From NCBI GenBank assembly GCA_963575745.1, contig CAUYUJ010009347.1, forward strand, positions 265,001 through 329,000: a DNA stretch of 64,000 nucleotides, in the 5' to 3' direction. This DNA comes from Prorocentrum cordatum. Its lineage: Eukaryota; Sar; Dinophyceae; Prorocentrales; Prorocentraceae. This document shows positions 53,357 through 63,694 of the stretch, one piece after another (the first letter of the stretch is position 1; every line of letters starts with the position of its first letter). Below the pieces are notes generated by a model. The model made no database searches. It was not told where the DNA came from and saw only the letters and a program-made list of their open reading frames with translations. Both the position numbers and the translations under genes were made by a program.

Positions 53357-54709
53357 CCCCCAATGAACGCGAGCATTTTCGAGTCCGAGATCCGCGAGGG
53401 CGTCTCCTGGACCTCCAGACCTCCGCCGCCCCCAAGGACACGGTCGCCGGGCGATCGGAGACGCTGGCTGCTTCGCCGACCAGGAGACCGCCCATGTACA
53501 AACTCGCCTCCCTGAAGGCGCTAACCCACAAGGAGGTGCACAGCAAGAGCGCGTTCAGAGGCATCCATTTCGCGGAGTTCGAGGGCGGGTTTGATCGCGA
53601 CCTTGTTATCGACGCGCTCCGGGGGCTGGAGTGTCCAGCGGGGCGAAGCGCGCGCGGGCCGGCCGGGGCCGCGCCCCCGCAGACCGCGCGACGCGCGACT
53701 GCTGCTTTGGCTCGAAGCGCCCGCTGCGGACCGAATGGGAGGCGCCGCGCAGCGTTGCCATTGCCGATGAGGCGCCGTGAATCTTCGCCGCGGGCGGTGG
53801 GCGCGCGCTGGCGGTGACTGTCAGTGTCCAACGACGTCGTGGAGCGCCTGGCGGAGCGAGCGGGCTACCTGGGCGGATCTCCGCGACCGCCCTTCATCGT
53901 GAAGTTGGGGGCCAAGTGCCGCGAGCTGCTGGCGAAGACCTTCGCGGGCGTGGAGGGCTCGGCGAATGGCGGGGCCAGAAGGCGGCTTGCCCAATATGGC
54001 GCGCCGAGGGCGAGCCGCGCTTCGCCCGCCTCGCCCGCGGCCGCTATTACTGCGGAAGATAATATGCGCAGCCGGCGAATATTTCATTATAATTCACTAG
54101 TTGGCGCTCCTTCTGCAGTCAGCTCCGCTGCAGAGGCTGATTGGCTGCGTGGCCGCCGTCGTCTTCCGCGCGAGCGCCGCCCACGAGCCGCTTCGCGGGG
54201 CGCGGGGGGCCTGACGCGAGGCAGGCTGAGCTGGGGCGCCGCGTGAACAATCGCGATATCGACGTGCTTTGTCAGCGAAAAACTCGCGCGACAGGCTCGC
54301 GCGCTGCGCCGCAGTGTCTGGATGTCTGTCTATTATTTCCGGGGGCCCCGGCCGCGCCCCGGCGGGGGCGGCGGGCGCTAGTTTTCTGACCGCGCCGCGC
54401 GCCCGCCGCAGCGCGGTTGGTCCCCGGCAGAAGACGGCGAGGATGGCGTCTCTCAAGCTGCGCGCGCCGCGCGGGGCGGCCGCTCCGCGCGGCAGCTGCG
54501 CCCCGCGCGGCGGCGTGCCAGAGGAGGAGCGAGGGAGTTTCAGCGATTAGCTGGGCTCTTTCGCAGGGGGCCTTTCTCGCCGCGGACAGCTTTCCCGCGC
54601 GGGCGACTTCTATGCTGGGTTGCGCAGGTGTTTCCCCGGCGGGAATCGCTCTCGGGGCCCTTGTTCGGCTCGCGCGGTGCCCAGTGCAACCCTGCTTCCT
54701 AACCGCGGC

Positions 54710-55745
54710 TTGCTGGCCGAGCTCTGCGCGAAGCTGAAGCTGGCTATCGGCGGCGCGCTGTTTGATCGGCATCCGGATCGCTGGATCACGCGCTGCCATG
54801 CCAGGCAGAAGCCCGCGGGCGGGCCTACTCTGGACAATCTCGGCCAGATCGACTATGCCCTGGTGTCTTCTGAAGGGGGGGGGGCTTGCTTAAACGTGTC
54901 TGAAGCGACGTGGCGGGCGTTGGCTTCGCGCCGCATTCTTCCCCGCCGCAGACGTCGACGCGCTCTCCGCGGCGGCGCGGCCGCCGTCGCGGCAGAGCGA
55001 CCTGGCTTCCATTCGCCCTCGTCACCGCCCATGGCCGCTGGCTCGGGCGAGGCATTTGTCCTCCAGATGGACGGAGCTTGCGCTCGAGAAGATGGTGCGT
55101 CTGCCGACGCACTGGGCGTTGCCATGATGGTCGCCTTCCATTGTGCCGCAGAGCAAGTCGCGCCGGCGGCGTCGTTGACTCCGCGCTCGCCGCGGACATC
55201 CAGCCGCGCGCTACACTTTATCCAGGGGTGCCCTGGCGCAAGAGTGGCCCGCGACCGCAGTGTAGAGAAGAGCCTTGGCGTCGCGATCGGGTGGTTCGTC
55301 AAGGGAGACCGCGCAGCGTGGCTGGAGAACTCGCCTGCCGCGGGCGGCTGGGGCCAGTTGCGGCGACTCCGCAGAAGGTTCTGCCCGCGGCGAGGCCGTC
55401 TCCGGAACGGCGAAGGGCCAGTCGATGATCCTGGGGCCATGGCGGGTGCGATGGCGGAGAATTTCGGCGAGTTGCAGTGGGCTGCCCCTTGCGCCGCGGA
55501 TGCGCGCGCCTGGCCTTCCCCGCTGGCCTCGGCCGCGCGCGCGACGGCGACGCGGGGGCAGCGGCCCGCGAGATGGAACGGGGCAAGGCGCGCGGCTCGG
55601 ACGGCGCGCCTGGAGACATCTGAAAGGCCGTCGCTGCGGCAGCGATGGGGCCGCCCGCGAGGAGATGGGCGACGGCGCCCTGTTCGAAGCGTCGGGGAAC
55701 GGCGCGGCTCCAGACGCCAGCCGCGAATCGCTGGCGGTCGCATTT
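54710..55745 (+). pseudogene. Endonuclease C-terminus and linker (relic C)
   Basis: Frame with LLAELCAKLKLAIGGALFDR, then a Trp/Thr-containing strand (RWITRC) and QIDYALVSSE (54710-54871). This matches the end of APE-type endonucleases, where a conserved Gln/Leu-Ile-Asp-Tyr strand precedes the catalytic His (lost here). A linker follows in the same frame (GWFVKGDRAAWLE near 55290; GAMAGAMAENFGELQW near 55436) resembling the segment between endonuclease and RT. The earlier catalytic residues of the endonuclease are not recognisable, so the 5' half is eroded. Confidence 0.6.
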
Positions 55746-55769
55746 TGTAAGAAGGGCGAACAATCTTCG

Positions 55770-56801
55770 CGGGAACTACCGGCCAATTTGTCCCTTGCAA
55801 GTCGGGCGCAGGCTCCATGCATCCATCTTATTTCGGCGCCATCAGGCAGCTCGCGCCGAGTCGCGCGTCTGGCTGGCGCCATTCGGTTCCAAGTTGCTGA
55901 GCAGAACCGCGGGCGCCATCTTCATGGCGAGGCGCTTCCTCGACGACGCGCGGGTTGCAAAGGATTCGCGCCGCGTCTTCCTCGCGCTCGGCAGGGCGGA
56001 TGCTTTCGACGACGTCGACGCCGCGGCCCTGCTGCCGGCTCTGCGCTGCTACGAGATGCCGAGGGCCGCGGGCGCGATCTGCGCCGGGCGTCGCTTCGCC
56101 GTGCGAGGCGACATTTTCTTCGCTAGAGCAGAAGGCAGGAATCTGCCAGGGATGCCCTCTCTTCCCGCTCTCGTTCGCCATTGTCATGGCGGTCCTCCTG
56201 GCCGAAGCGAAGCGTGTAGCGGGGGCGGTTGCGGACGAGGTTAACGACCTCATCTACTCAGATGGTGCTTGAATTGTGGCCGTGGACGAGGGCGGATCTG
56301 CCGAGTGCAGGCAGGCCATCTCGGGTGATGGTGCCAACTGCGGTCTGTGCTACAGATGGCGGTAGCTGGAGGTGCTGCTGGCGTGCTGCCGAGGGTCTAT
56401 CTCGAAGCCCGATGGCAGGCCGATTGCCCTGAAGGCAAGCTCGTGCATTTGGGAAACGTGCCCCCGTCCAACGGCAACGTCGACGCTCAGATCTCGAGAA
56501 GGCTTGGCTCGGCGAGGTCCGAGTTCGACAAGCTCGATCGCACGTGGTCTTTAGCGTTTTGTCCGCGATGAGAGCAGTGCAACTTGTTCGCGCGGGCGTG
56601 ATCTCAAAGCTTTCGCGCAGCCTCCGTACTGCATGGTTGGCAGGAGCAGAACTGTGAACACCCGACGCATTCCAAGCTCGTTGTTTGCACGAGTGCTTCA
56701 GCAATTTCACATGTTTGACATGAGTCACATGACAAATGCTTCAGTGTTTGACCAGGCGAGGAGGGCCAGCGGAGCCATGCCAGAACGACCACCCTTCGGG
56801 T
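55770..56801 (+). pseudogene. Reverse transcriptase (relic C)
   Basis: Recognisable boxes in order, in changing frames: NYRPICPLQV (55774), GAIFMARRFLDDARVAKDSR (about 55911), the first catalytic Asp box as ADAFDDVD (55996-56019), GICQGCPLFPLSFAIVMAVL (from about 56140, shifted frame), the YADD box altered to YSDGA (56255-56269) and followed by a stop, a thumb with HLGNVPPSNG and ISRRLGSARSEFDKLDRTWS (56452-56550), then DAFQARCLHECF (56660-56695) and a stretch starting MSHMTNASVFDQARR (56718). The lost second Asp of the box and the stops make it inactive. Confidence 0.78.
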
Positions 56802-56809
56802 GATAAGGA

Positions 56810-56868
56810 GGTTGTGTGTGTGTGTGTGTGTGGGGGGGGGGGGGGAGAGAGGGGGGGAGCAACATCTG
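56810..56868 (+). repeat. GT then G-run microsatellite
   Basis: About 11 TG repeats passing into a run of 14 G and a second GAGAGAGGGGGGG tract. Marks the left edge of the satellite that splits LINE relic C. Confidence 0.95.
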
Positions 56869-56884
56869 ACTCAATCGATTTCAC

Positions 56885-57360
56885 TAGCGATCCCATTCAA
56901 CGTGACGCCGCGGGACACCACGGGACACCACGGGACACTTGTCGATTTCACTATCGGTCTCCCTATCGATCTCACCCAACGGGACACCACGGGACACCAC
57001 GGGACACCGCGGGACACCTCTCGATTTCATTATCGGTCTCACTATCGGTCTCACTATCGATTTCATTCAACGGGACACCACGGGACACCTCGGGACACTT
57101 GTCGATTTCATGCTCGATTTTACTATCGGTTTCTTTTCGGGACACCACGGGGCACCGCGGGACATTTCGGGGCACCACATCGATCTCAGTATCGATTTTA
57201 TTATCGATCTTACCGTCGATGTCAATCAACGGGACATCGCGGGACAACACGGGACACTTGTCGATCTCACAAGCGATCTCACTATGGATTTCATGTTCAG
57301 GGACACCACGGGGCACCACGGGACGCTCGGGGCACCAGATCGATCTCAATATCGAAATTG
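56885..57360 (+). repeat. GGGACACCAC / TCGATTTCACTATCG satellite, block 1
   Basis: Alternates 10-bp GGGACACCAC runs with 12-bp TATCGATTTCAC-type runs in roughly 110-130-bp units. The segment 57284-57356 recurs at 58402-58474. Confidence 0.92.
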
Positions 57361-57394
57361 CGAAGGCCTTACGGCCAGTGCCGCCGACCCTGAA

Positions 57395-57406
57395 GGGCGA
57401 CGACGA

Positions 57407-57457
<51 letters not shown>

Positions 57458-57458
57458 G
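57395..57458 (+). repeat. GACGGC hexamer repeat
   Basis: Eight or so near-perfect GACGGC units between GAC runs. Confidence 0.95.
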
Positions 57459-57461
57459 CGC

Positions 57462-58045
57462 TCTCGGGGGTCTCTTGAGGGTAGTTTTGGGGCCTCTTCG
57501 GAGGCTCTTGGGGCCTCTTGGGAGCTTCGTGAGGGCCTCTTGGGGCTTCCTGGGGGTCTCTTGGGGGCCTCTTGGGGCCTCTTGGGGGGCTTCTTGGGGG
57601 CCTCTGGGGGCCGCCCGGGCGCCTCTCAGGGCGAGGGCTCGCAATGTCCGTTCGGCTCCCCTGTCTGGGCTCCCTCTTGGAGCCGTTTTCGGGGCCTCTT
57701 GGGCCGTCTTGGAGGCCTCTTGGGTCGTCTTGGGGCCATCTTGGGTCGTCTTGGGGCCGTCTTGGGGGCCTCTTGGGCCGTCTTGGGGCGATATTGGGGG
57801 CCTCTTGGGCCGTCTTGAAGCGTCGGGAAGCCGAAAACGCGAGAACTCCAAAAACCGTCAAAAACAAAGGGAATTCTCATGATTTTTGCACCTTGGGGCC
57901 TTTTTGGGAGTGCTTTTGGAGGCCTCTTGGGACGTTCTCGAAACCTCTTGAGCCGTCTGGAGGCTACTTTGGCGTGTTCGACCGATAGTTCGGCGATGCG
58001 GGGCCCTCGAGGACCGTCTTGGAGCCTGTTGGGGCACTTTTGCCG
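57462..58045 (+). repeat. CTTGGGCC-family repeat
   Basis: Plus-strand units (GGCCTCTTGGGCCGTCTTGG). The spacer at 57830-57890 (GAAGCCGAAAACGCGAGAAC) is again a variant of the higher-order repeat spacer. Confidence 0.85.
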
Positions 58046-58254
58046 CGTCTTGGGGGTTTTCTGGGCCCCAGAACCGCCCGGGGGGGAGGCGTATCTGGGT
58101 GGCGACCACCCCCGGCGACCCCCCCCCCCACCCCACCCCCCCCGGTGGGGAAGGGATCAAAGGGAAGGGGCTTCCCTTCGACTCAGCGACAACGTTACTC
58201 AATGTCGCTTTGGCTAGCGCGCTTCAGGATGAGGGCCCATGGAAAAGAGACTGG

Positions 58255-58350
58255 GGACGACGGAGACGACGAGGAGACGACGGAGACGGAGGACGGAGAC
58301 GACGAGGAGACGACGAGGAGACGACGGAGATTACACGACAACGGCGACGA
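58255..58350 (+). repeat. GACGACGGAGAC repeat
   Basis: GACGACGGAGACGACGAGGA-type purine-rich units, directly before block 2 of the GGGACACCAC satellite. Confidence 0.85.
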
Positions 58351-58394
58351 CGACGGCGACCAACGGAAGAGCGTCTTCCACACGCCGAGGGTTG

Positions 58395-59035
58395 GCAGAC
58401 TATGGATTTCATGTTCAGGGACACCACGGGGCACCACGGGACGCTCGGGGCACCACATCGATCTCAATATCGATATTACTATCGATCTCACTCTCGATAT
58501 CCCGATCGATTTCGCGATCGAACCCACTCAACGGGGGGCACCACGGGACACCACGGGACACCACGGAACACCGCGGGACACCGCGGGACACCTCGAGCCA
58601 CCGCCGGACGGACCCACGGACGGGCGGGCGGGGGATAATCATTTGTCTTGAGTTCGCCTTAGCAACGGCGGACACCATAGGACACCACGGGACATCGCGG
58701 GTCACCGCGAGCCACCGCTGGACGGGTGGGAGGGGGAAAATTGTTTGTCACTCGTTCGCCCTGGTAATGGCGGGTTCATTCTTCCCGCGCGCTCGCGCAG
58801 CTTCGCTTCGATATCGATATTATTCTCGAAATCATTACCGATGTCACGATCGACCTCATTAAACGGGACACCACGGGACACCACGGGACACCGCGGGTCA
58901 CCGCGAGCCACCGCCAGACGGACGGACGGACGGGCGTGCGGGGGATAATCATTTGTTCTGACTTCGCCCGAGCAGCGGCGGACACCACGGGACACCACGG
59001 GACACCGCGAGCCACCGCCGGACGGGCGGGCGGAG
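58395..59035 (+). repeat. GGGACACCAC satellite, blocks 2 and 3
   Basis: GGGACACCACGGGACACCGC runs at 58540-58620, 58660-58720, 58864-58920 and 58980-59020, mixed with TCGATATCGAT-like pieces. A longer unit (CGGGCGGGGGATAATCATTTG... then AATGGCGGGTTCATTC...CTCGCGCAGCTTCG) repeats near 58625-58800 and 59030-59110. Confidence 0.9.
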
Positions 59036-59189
59036 GATAATCATTTGATTGATTTCGTCTTAGCAATGGCGGGCTCATTCCTCTCGCGCGCCCACGCAGC
59101 TTTGCCTCGCCCGCACGCACGACACGAACGAAACGAAACGATTTCCTGGTTGGGGGCCTCCGTTCCATTGCGATCTCACCCCCCAACCT

Positions 59190-59445
59190 GCGATCTTGCT
59201 GCAGCGACAACTTACACTTTGGGGCAATATTGCGCGCTTGAGCGGCGGCCACCCAGTGCGCGAATGCTTTTTACACCCGGAAGCGTTGATCTTCGCGATC
59301 TTCTGTCAGTCCGCTGGGGCGGCCGCCCCAGAGAGGTGTGGGCGCGCGAGATGTATAGACGCGCTGTGCATGCATGTGCGCGAAGAGATGTCAATGTTCA
59401 GAGGTTGCTGCAATGCGAGCTAGAGTCTGGAAGAGCACGGCGCGA
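59190..59445 (+). pseudogene. C-terminal tail of LINE relic C beyond the satellite
   Basis: Frame with LLQRQLTLWGNIARLSGGHP (from about 59193), continuing in another frame as TPGSVDLRDLLSVRWGGRPR, then EVWAREMYRRAVHACARR and a terminal leucine-rich stretch (59272-59410). The order (L-x3-QL-x-L-G-x-ARL, PG, GRPR-x-W) is the conserved C-terminal signature that follows the RT thumb in many LINEs. It continues the chain broken at about 56801, with only a few residues unaccounted for. Confidence 0.65.
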
Positions 59446-59460
59446 GAGCACAGCCGCTTG

Positions 59461-61255
59461 TGCTAGTTCCCGTTTGTTGTTCATGTGCGCGCCACGCGGC
59501 TTGTTGATTGATTTTGGTCTTTGCAATGCGCCTTATGTCTGAATTAGCAAAACGCCAGTACACGTTGAATTGCCGGCGACGTGCATTTGTATAATTATGT
59601 TGTTCCCGGATGCGGGTTCTATTTGGTGTTGCGACGCGTCACCCCCCCGCGCCATCCCCTTGGGAACCTCTACTTTCCCAGTCGTGCCTCATTGGGTTGC
59701 GTGGGGCCACTGCAGGGCTGCTCGAAAGTTCGTGCCAGCTTGAGGGCGGGAGCGAGCAACGCCCAATTCCACAGCTTCCGTGAGCAGGATTCGAACGACC
59801 GTCCTAGGACAGCGGCAGCCCGATCCTTCGGGGTGCCTGGGCACAGCGTGTGACGGACAAGAGCACTGGCCACAGCCCAGGCTTTTCTTTCCCTCTGATC
59901 CACAGGGCACGCATTGCTGTCCGCAATCGCGATGCCTTGCGGAACTAAATCACGAGCTGTTCAGAATGGTGTATATTCCTGTGCCATGTTCGAGATGGCA
60001 AGTCTTCCAGACCGTCCTGATGTCCCCCTTCGAACTGCAGATTCGCCACAACACTGCAAGGCAACAACATCCCTTGCGTGGGAGAGGGAAGGACAAGTGA
60101 GGGGCAGGCGAGGACGATGGGTGAGGATGCGCGAGGAGTTCCCCCCTCGTCTCTGCTTCCTCCTGCCTCCTCCCTTCCTGCCTCCCCCCTCTTCCCTCCT
60201 TCTCTCTGGCTGTGCCGCGTGGGTGGGTCGCGGTGTGCCTTCCTCCCCGTTGTGTCCCAGCAGCCTACCCCTCAAGGCGGCACGATGGCCACACCTCCCC
60301 TTCCCCCCCCATTCCCGAGGCCTCGAAGGGAGGGCAGCGTCGCCCAGCTTGCTACGAGGCGCCTCGCAGGGGCACAGTGCCTCCCTCCTCCCCTCCCCTC
60401 GTCCCATCGTCCCCTCCGCCCATGCTCCCCCTCCGCCCAGTTCCCCCCCCCTCCGCCCATGCTCCCCCTCCTTGAGGCCCCTCGAGGGGCGGGGGGGTTC
60501 AACGCGCCCGCAGTGTGCGCGCCCTGCCTCGGTGGGACGGGAAGCACCGCCCCACCCGCCAGGCGTTGGGGCCGCGGCAGCTGCGAGCGCCCCCGCCCGA
60601 GCGTCCACCCCGAGCGGGGGGGGGGGGGGCCAAGGCTCCTTCCCCGCCGCATACCCTCGCGCCGTGAATAGGTCGCGACGGAGGGTTCGTGGCCGTTCAT
60701 TCGGCCTCCTGGAACCCTCGCTGTGCCGCGGGGATTGCGAAAAAACGCGTCATGATGAGAAGCTGGTCCCCAGGAAGGGGCTGCTGGGCATGCGATTAGC
60801 TTGTGGCCGCCTTCGTCGGTTCTCTCGGGGGGGTCCCTCGGCGGGTTTCTCGGCGACTCTCGTCGGTTTTCGGGATGCAGAGGTGCTCGCTCGCGCGTCC
60901 TCGCGGCGGTTCCAGCGTCGGGTCGGATCAACACGGGTTCGAGAAAGGCGGTTCGAGGTTCTAGGTTTCCGGACCGTTTCGTCAGTTCTCTGCGCTTTGT
61001 CCAACCCCTGGAGGGTTTTTTTCAGCAGTTGTGCCTCGCCGTCAGCGCTCTGGGTGTGCCAGGATCGTCCCTTGAGGCCGCCAGGGACCAGGGGACCCAG
61101 ACATCCGGCTGCTCCAATTTCTTTTCCATGCGTGGGCCCTGGAGGTTTGGACTATTTCCCCAGGACAGGTCCTCCGTCCTGAGTCGTTTTGCGACGATCC
61201 CGAGGCCCAGTGGGGGCCCCCAGAGGCCGAAAACGGTTGAATACCCGAGAGCCAG
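59461..61255. other. No gene recognised
   Basis: Unique-looking, then C/T-rich low complexity (60150-60480, with CCCCTCCGCCCATGCTCC-like repeats) and a G-run (60617-60630). The 422-codon frame 59914-61182 is Pro/Ser/Arg-rich and not gene-like. Confidence 0.45.
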
Positions 61256-61299
61256 ACGGCGGGTCCACCCTACCCGCCCCGTCTCGACCCGACCCATTA

Positions 61300-62545
61300 G
61301 GGTTCTTGCGTGTCCATTCGATGATGCATGATGCTTTGATGTCCATCCCGCCCGACCCGTTTGGGTCCGCCCGACCGACCCGACCCGACCCGCCAGTTAG
61401 GCCTCCCCCGCCCGACCCCCGACCCACCCGTCATGGTCCGCCCGCCCGACCCGACCCGACCTGCCCGTTGGGATCCTCCCGCCCGATCCGACCCGACCCG
61501 ACCCGCCCGTTAGGGTACTCTCGTTAATGTTCCGCCCGCCCGACGCGACCCTCTTGTTAGGGTCTGCCGTTCGAACCGAGACGACCCGCCCGTTAGGGTC
61601 CGCCCGTCCGACCCGACCCGACCCAACCCGCCCGTTAGGTTTCTCGCGTGTGGACTCGATCTCGCACCACACTTTAATGTCCCGCCCGCCCGACACCGCC
61701 CGTTAGGGTCCGCCCGCCCGACCGGACCCGACACGCCCGTTAGGGTCCGCCCGCCCGACCCGGGCCGACCCGCCCGTTAGGGCTTTCGCGTGTGAGCTCG
61801 ATAATGTCCCACCCGCCCGACCCGACCCGCCCGTTAGGGTCCGCCCGCCCGACCCGACCCGACCCGCCCGTTGGGGTCCACCCGCCCGACCCGACCCGAC
61901 CCGCCCGTCAGGGCATTCGCGTGTGAACTCGATCATGCGCCACACTTTAATGTTCCGCCCGCCGGACCCGATCCGCCCGTTAGGGTTCGCCCGCCCGACC
62001 CGACCCGACTCGCCCGTAAGGGTATTCGCGCGTGAATTCGATCACGCACCGCACTTTAATGTCCCGCCCGCCCGACCCGACCCGCCCGTTAGGGTCCGCC
62101 CGCCCGACCCGACCCAACCCGACCCGCCCGTTAGGGTATTTGCGCGTGTCAGCTCGATCACGCACCGTACTTTAATGTCCCGCCCGCCAGACCCGACCCG
62201 CCCGTTAGGGTCCGCCCGACCCGACCCGACCCGACCGGCCCGTTGGGATCCTCCCGCCCGACCCGACCCGCCCCCACCCGACCGCCCGTCAGGGTATTCG
62301 CGTGTGAACTCGATCATGTACCACACTTTAATGTTCCGCCCGGCCGACACGACCCGCCCGTTCGGGTCCGCCCGCCCGACCGGACCCGACCCACCCGATA
62401 GGGTCCGCCCGCGGACCCGACCCGAACCCGACCCGCCCGTTAGGGTTTCGCGTGTGAACTCGATCATGCACCACACTTTAATTCCGCCCGCTCGACCCGA
62501 CCCGCCCGTTAGGGTCCGCCCGCCCGACCCGACCCGACCTGCCCG
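61300..62545 (-). repeat. GC-rich satellite of GACCCGCCCGTTAGGGT units
   Basis: Short GACCCGACCCGCCCGTTAGG units form the bulk. Nine longer units are marked by a spacer GTGTGAACTCGATCATGCAC-CACACTTTAATGT (near 61310, 61525, 61645, 61790, 61920, 62028, 62148, 62303, 62452). Spacing is 110-210 bp. The minus strand is dense in GGG runs. Confidence 0.95.
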
Positions 62546-63690
62546 TCGCCGGCGACGTCGTCCTCCTCTTCTTTCGGGAGCCTTGAGACGGGGGTCAATG
62601 CAAACGGGGGTCAGCCACGGCACCGGATCCTGCAGGATCTTGCGAAGACCCCCTCTGGCTGACCCGGGTTAGGGAGCCGCTCGTGGCCGCGAGGGCGGCC
62701 GCGCCTATTGGCTCACCCGGGCTTGCGAGGACCTGCGTTGCAGTTTTTTTTTTCCTGCATTGCAGTTTTTTGTTTCCTGCTGACCCGGGTCTGGATTTAC
62801 CCGGGTCAGAAGATCCCCGATTCTTCCTGCTGTTGTTGCCTTTCGCCCTTGCGCCCCCGCGGCGGCGTCGACGACGGTGACGACGGGAGCGGCGACGGCG
62901 ATGGCGGAGGAGGAGGAAGACGGGGGAGGGAGGAGGAGGGCGGGGAGGAGGTGGAGGAGAGGGAGGGAGGCGGAGGGGGAGGGAGGAAGCGGAGGAAGAG
63001 AAGGAGGTGGAGGGGGATGAGGAGGAGGAGGGGGGGGACGAGCCGGAGGAGCAGGGGGAGGATCTGGGTCCGTAGTCTCCGCGCCGGCGTCGCCGGCGGC
63101 AGCGGCGGAGGAGGCTCCGGGCGAACGGGCTCCGGGCGAACGGGCTTCGGGCGAACGGCTTTGATGGGTGGGGTTCTATATGTGGTTATAGTATAGGTAA
63201 ATGGTTCTATTTTAGGAGAGGTTTGGATGAGTTAGGATTGGTTAGGAGGCCCAATAGGTTCCATAGGAATGCCGATAGTGTAGTCGCCGATAGTCCCCCC
63301 TGCGTTTCACTATAGGATCTATAGGAGCTTACAGTGTCCTATCATCAGCTGAACTTGGAATCCCTAAACATGTGTATGGTTTTATTATTTTTCTACTATT
63401 TTCAATATTTTCTCAATTTTTTTAATTATTTTCACTATTTTCACTATTCATGATTATTTTTCCAATATGTTTCAGTATTGTACACTATTTTTCTGTATTT
63501 TTTCCTTGTCTGACCGACGCCAGAACGTTGTGTTCCAAGGGAGAAGAGGAGGAGGGAGGAGGAGGTGTTCTTCTTGGTCGGCTCCTACTACCTGCAGCTC
63601 GACATCCTGGCACATGCCGCGCGAGCCGCCGCGGGGGGGATCCCGCTCTTCATCCGCTCGATACCTCCTCTTCCTCCTTTATGATGTGCC
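62546..63690. other. No gene recognised; purine tract and AT-rich island
   Basis: A GGA purine tract at 62900-63060, triple GGGCTCCGGGCGAAC-like repeats near 63115-63160, then an AT-rich island (63365-63510) with TATTTTCACTATTTTCACTA repeats, sharply different from the surroundings. Confidence 0.6.
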
Positions 63691-63694
63691 TCGT

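Larger units (their letters stand above)
53210..59460 (+). mobile_element. Degenerate LINE-type retrotransposon relic C, split by satellite
   Basis: Order on the plus strand: coiled coil (53213-53356), endonuclease tail (54710-54871), linker, reverse transcriptase (55770-56722), start of the C-terminal region to about 56801, then roughly 2.4 kb of satellite, then the rest of the C-terminal region (59190-59440). The protein motifs on the two sides of the satellite follow each other as in intact elements. Many frameshifts and stops. Confidence 0.72.

Noticed and set aside
59755-59835. tRNA-like minus-strand sequence with GTTCGAATCC
   Set aside because: The T-loop string is present but the T-stem does not pair, and no D-arm or matching acceptor stem is visible. 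Possibly a decayed tRNA-derived repeat, not supportable.
59914-61182. 422-codon plus-strand frame
   Set aside because: Pro/Ser/Arg low complexity through C-rich sequence with overlapping frames on both strands.
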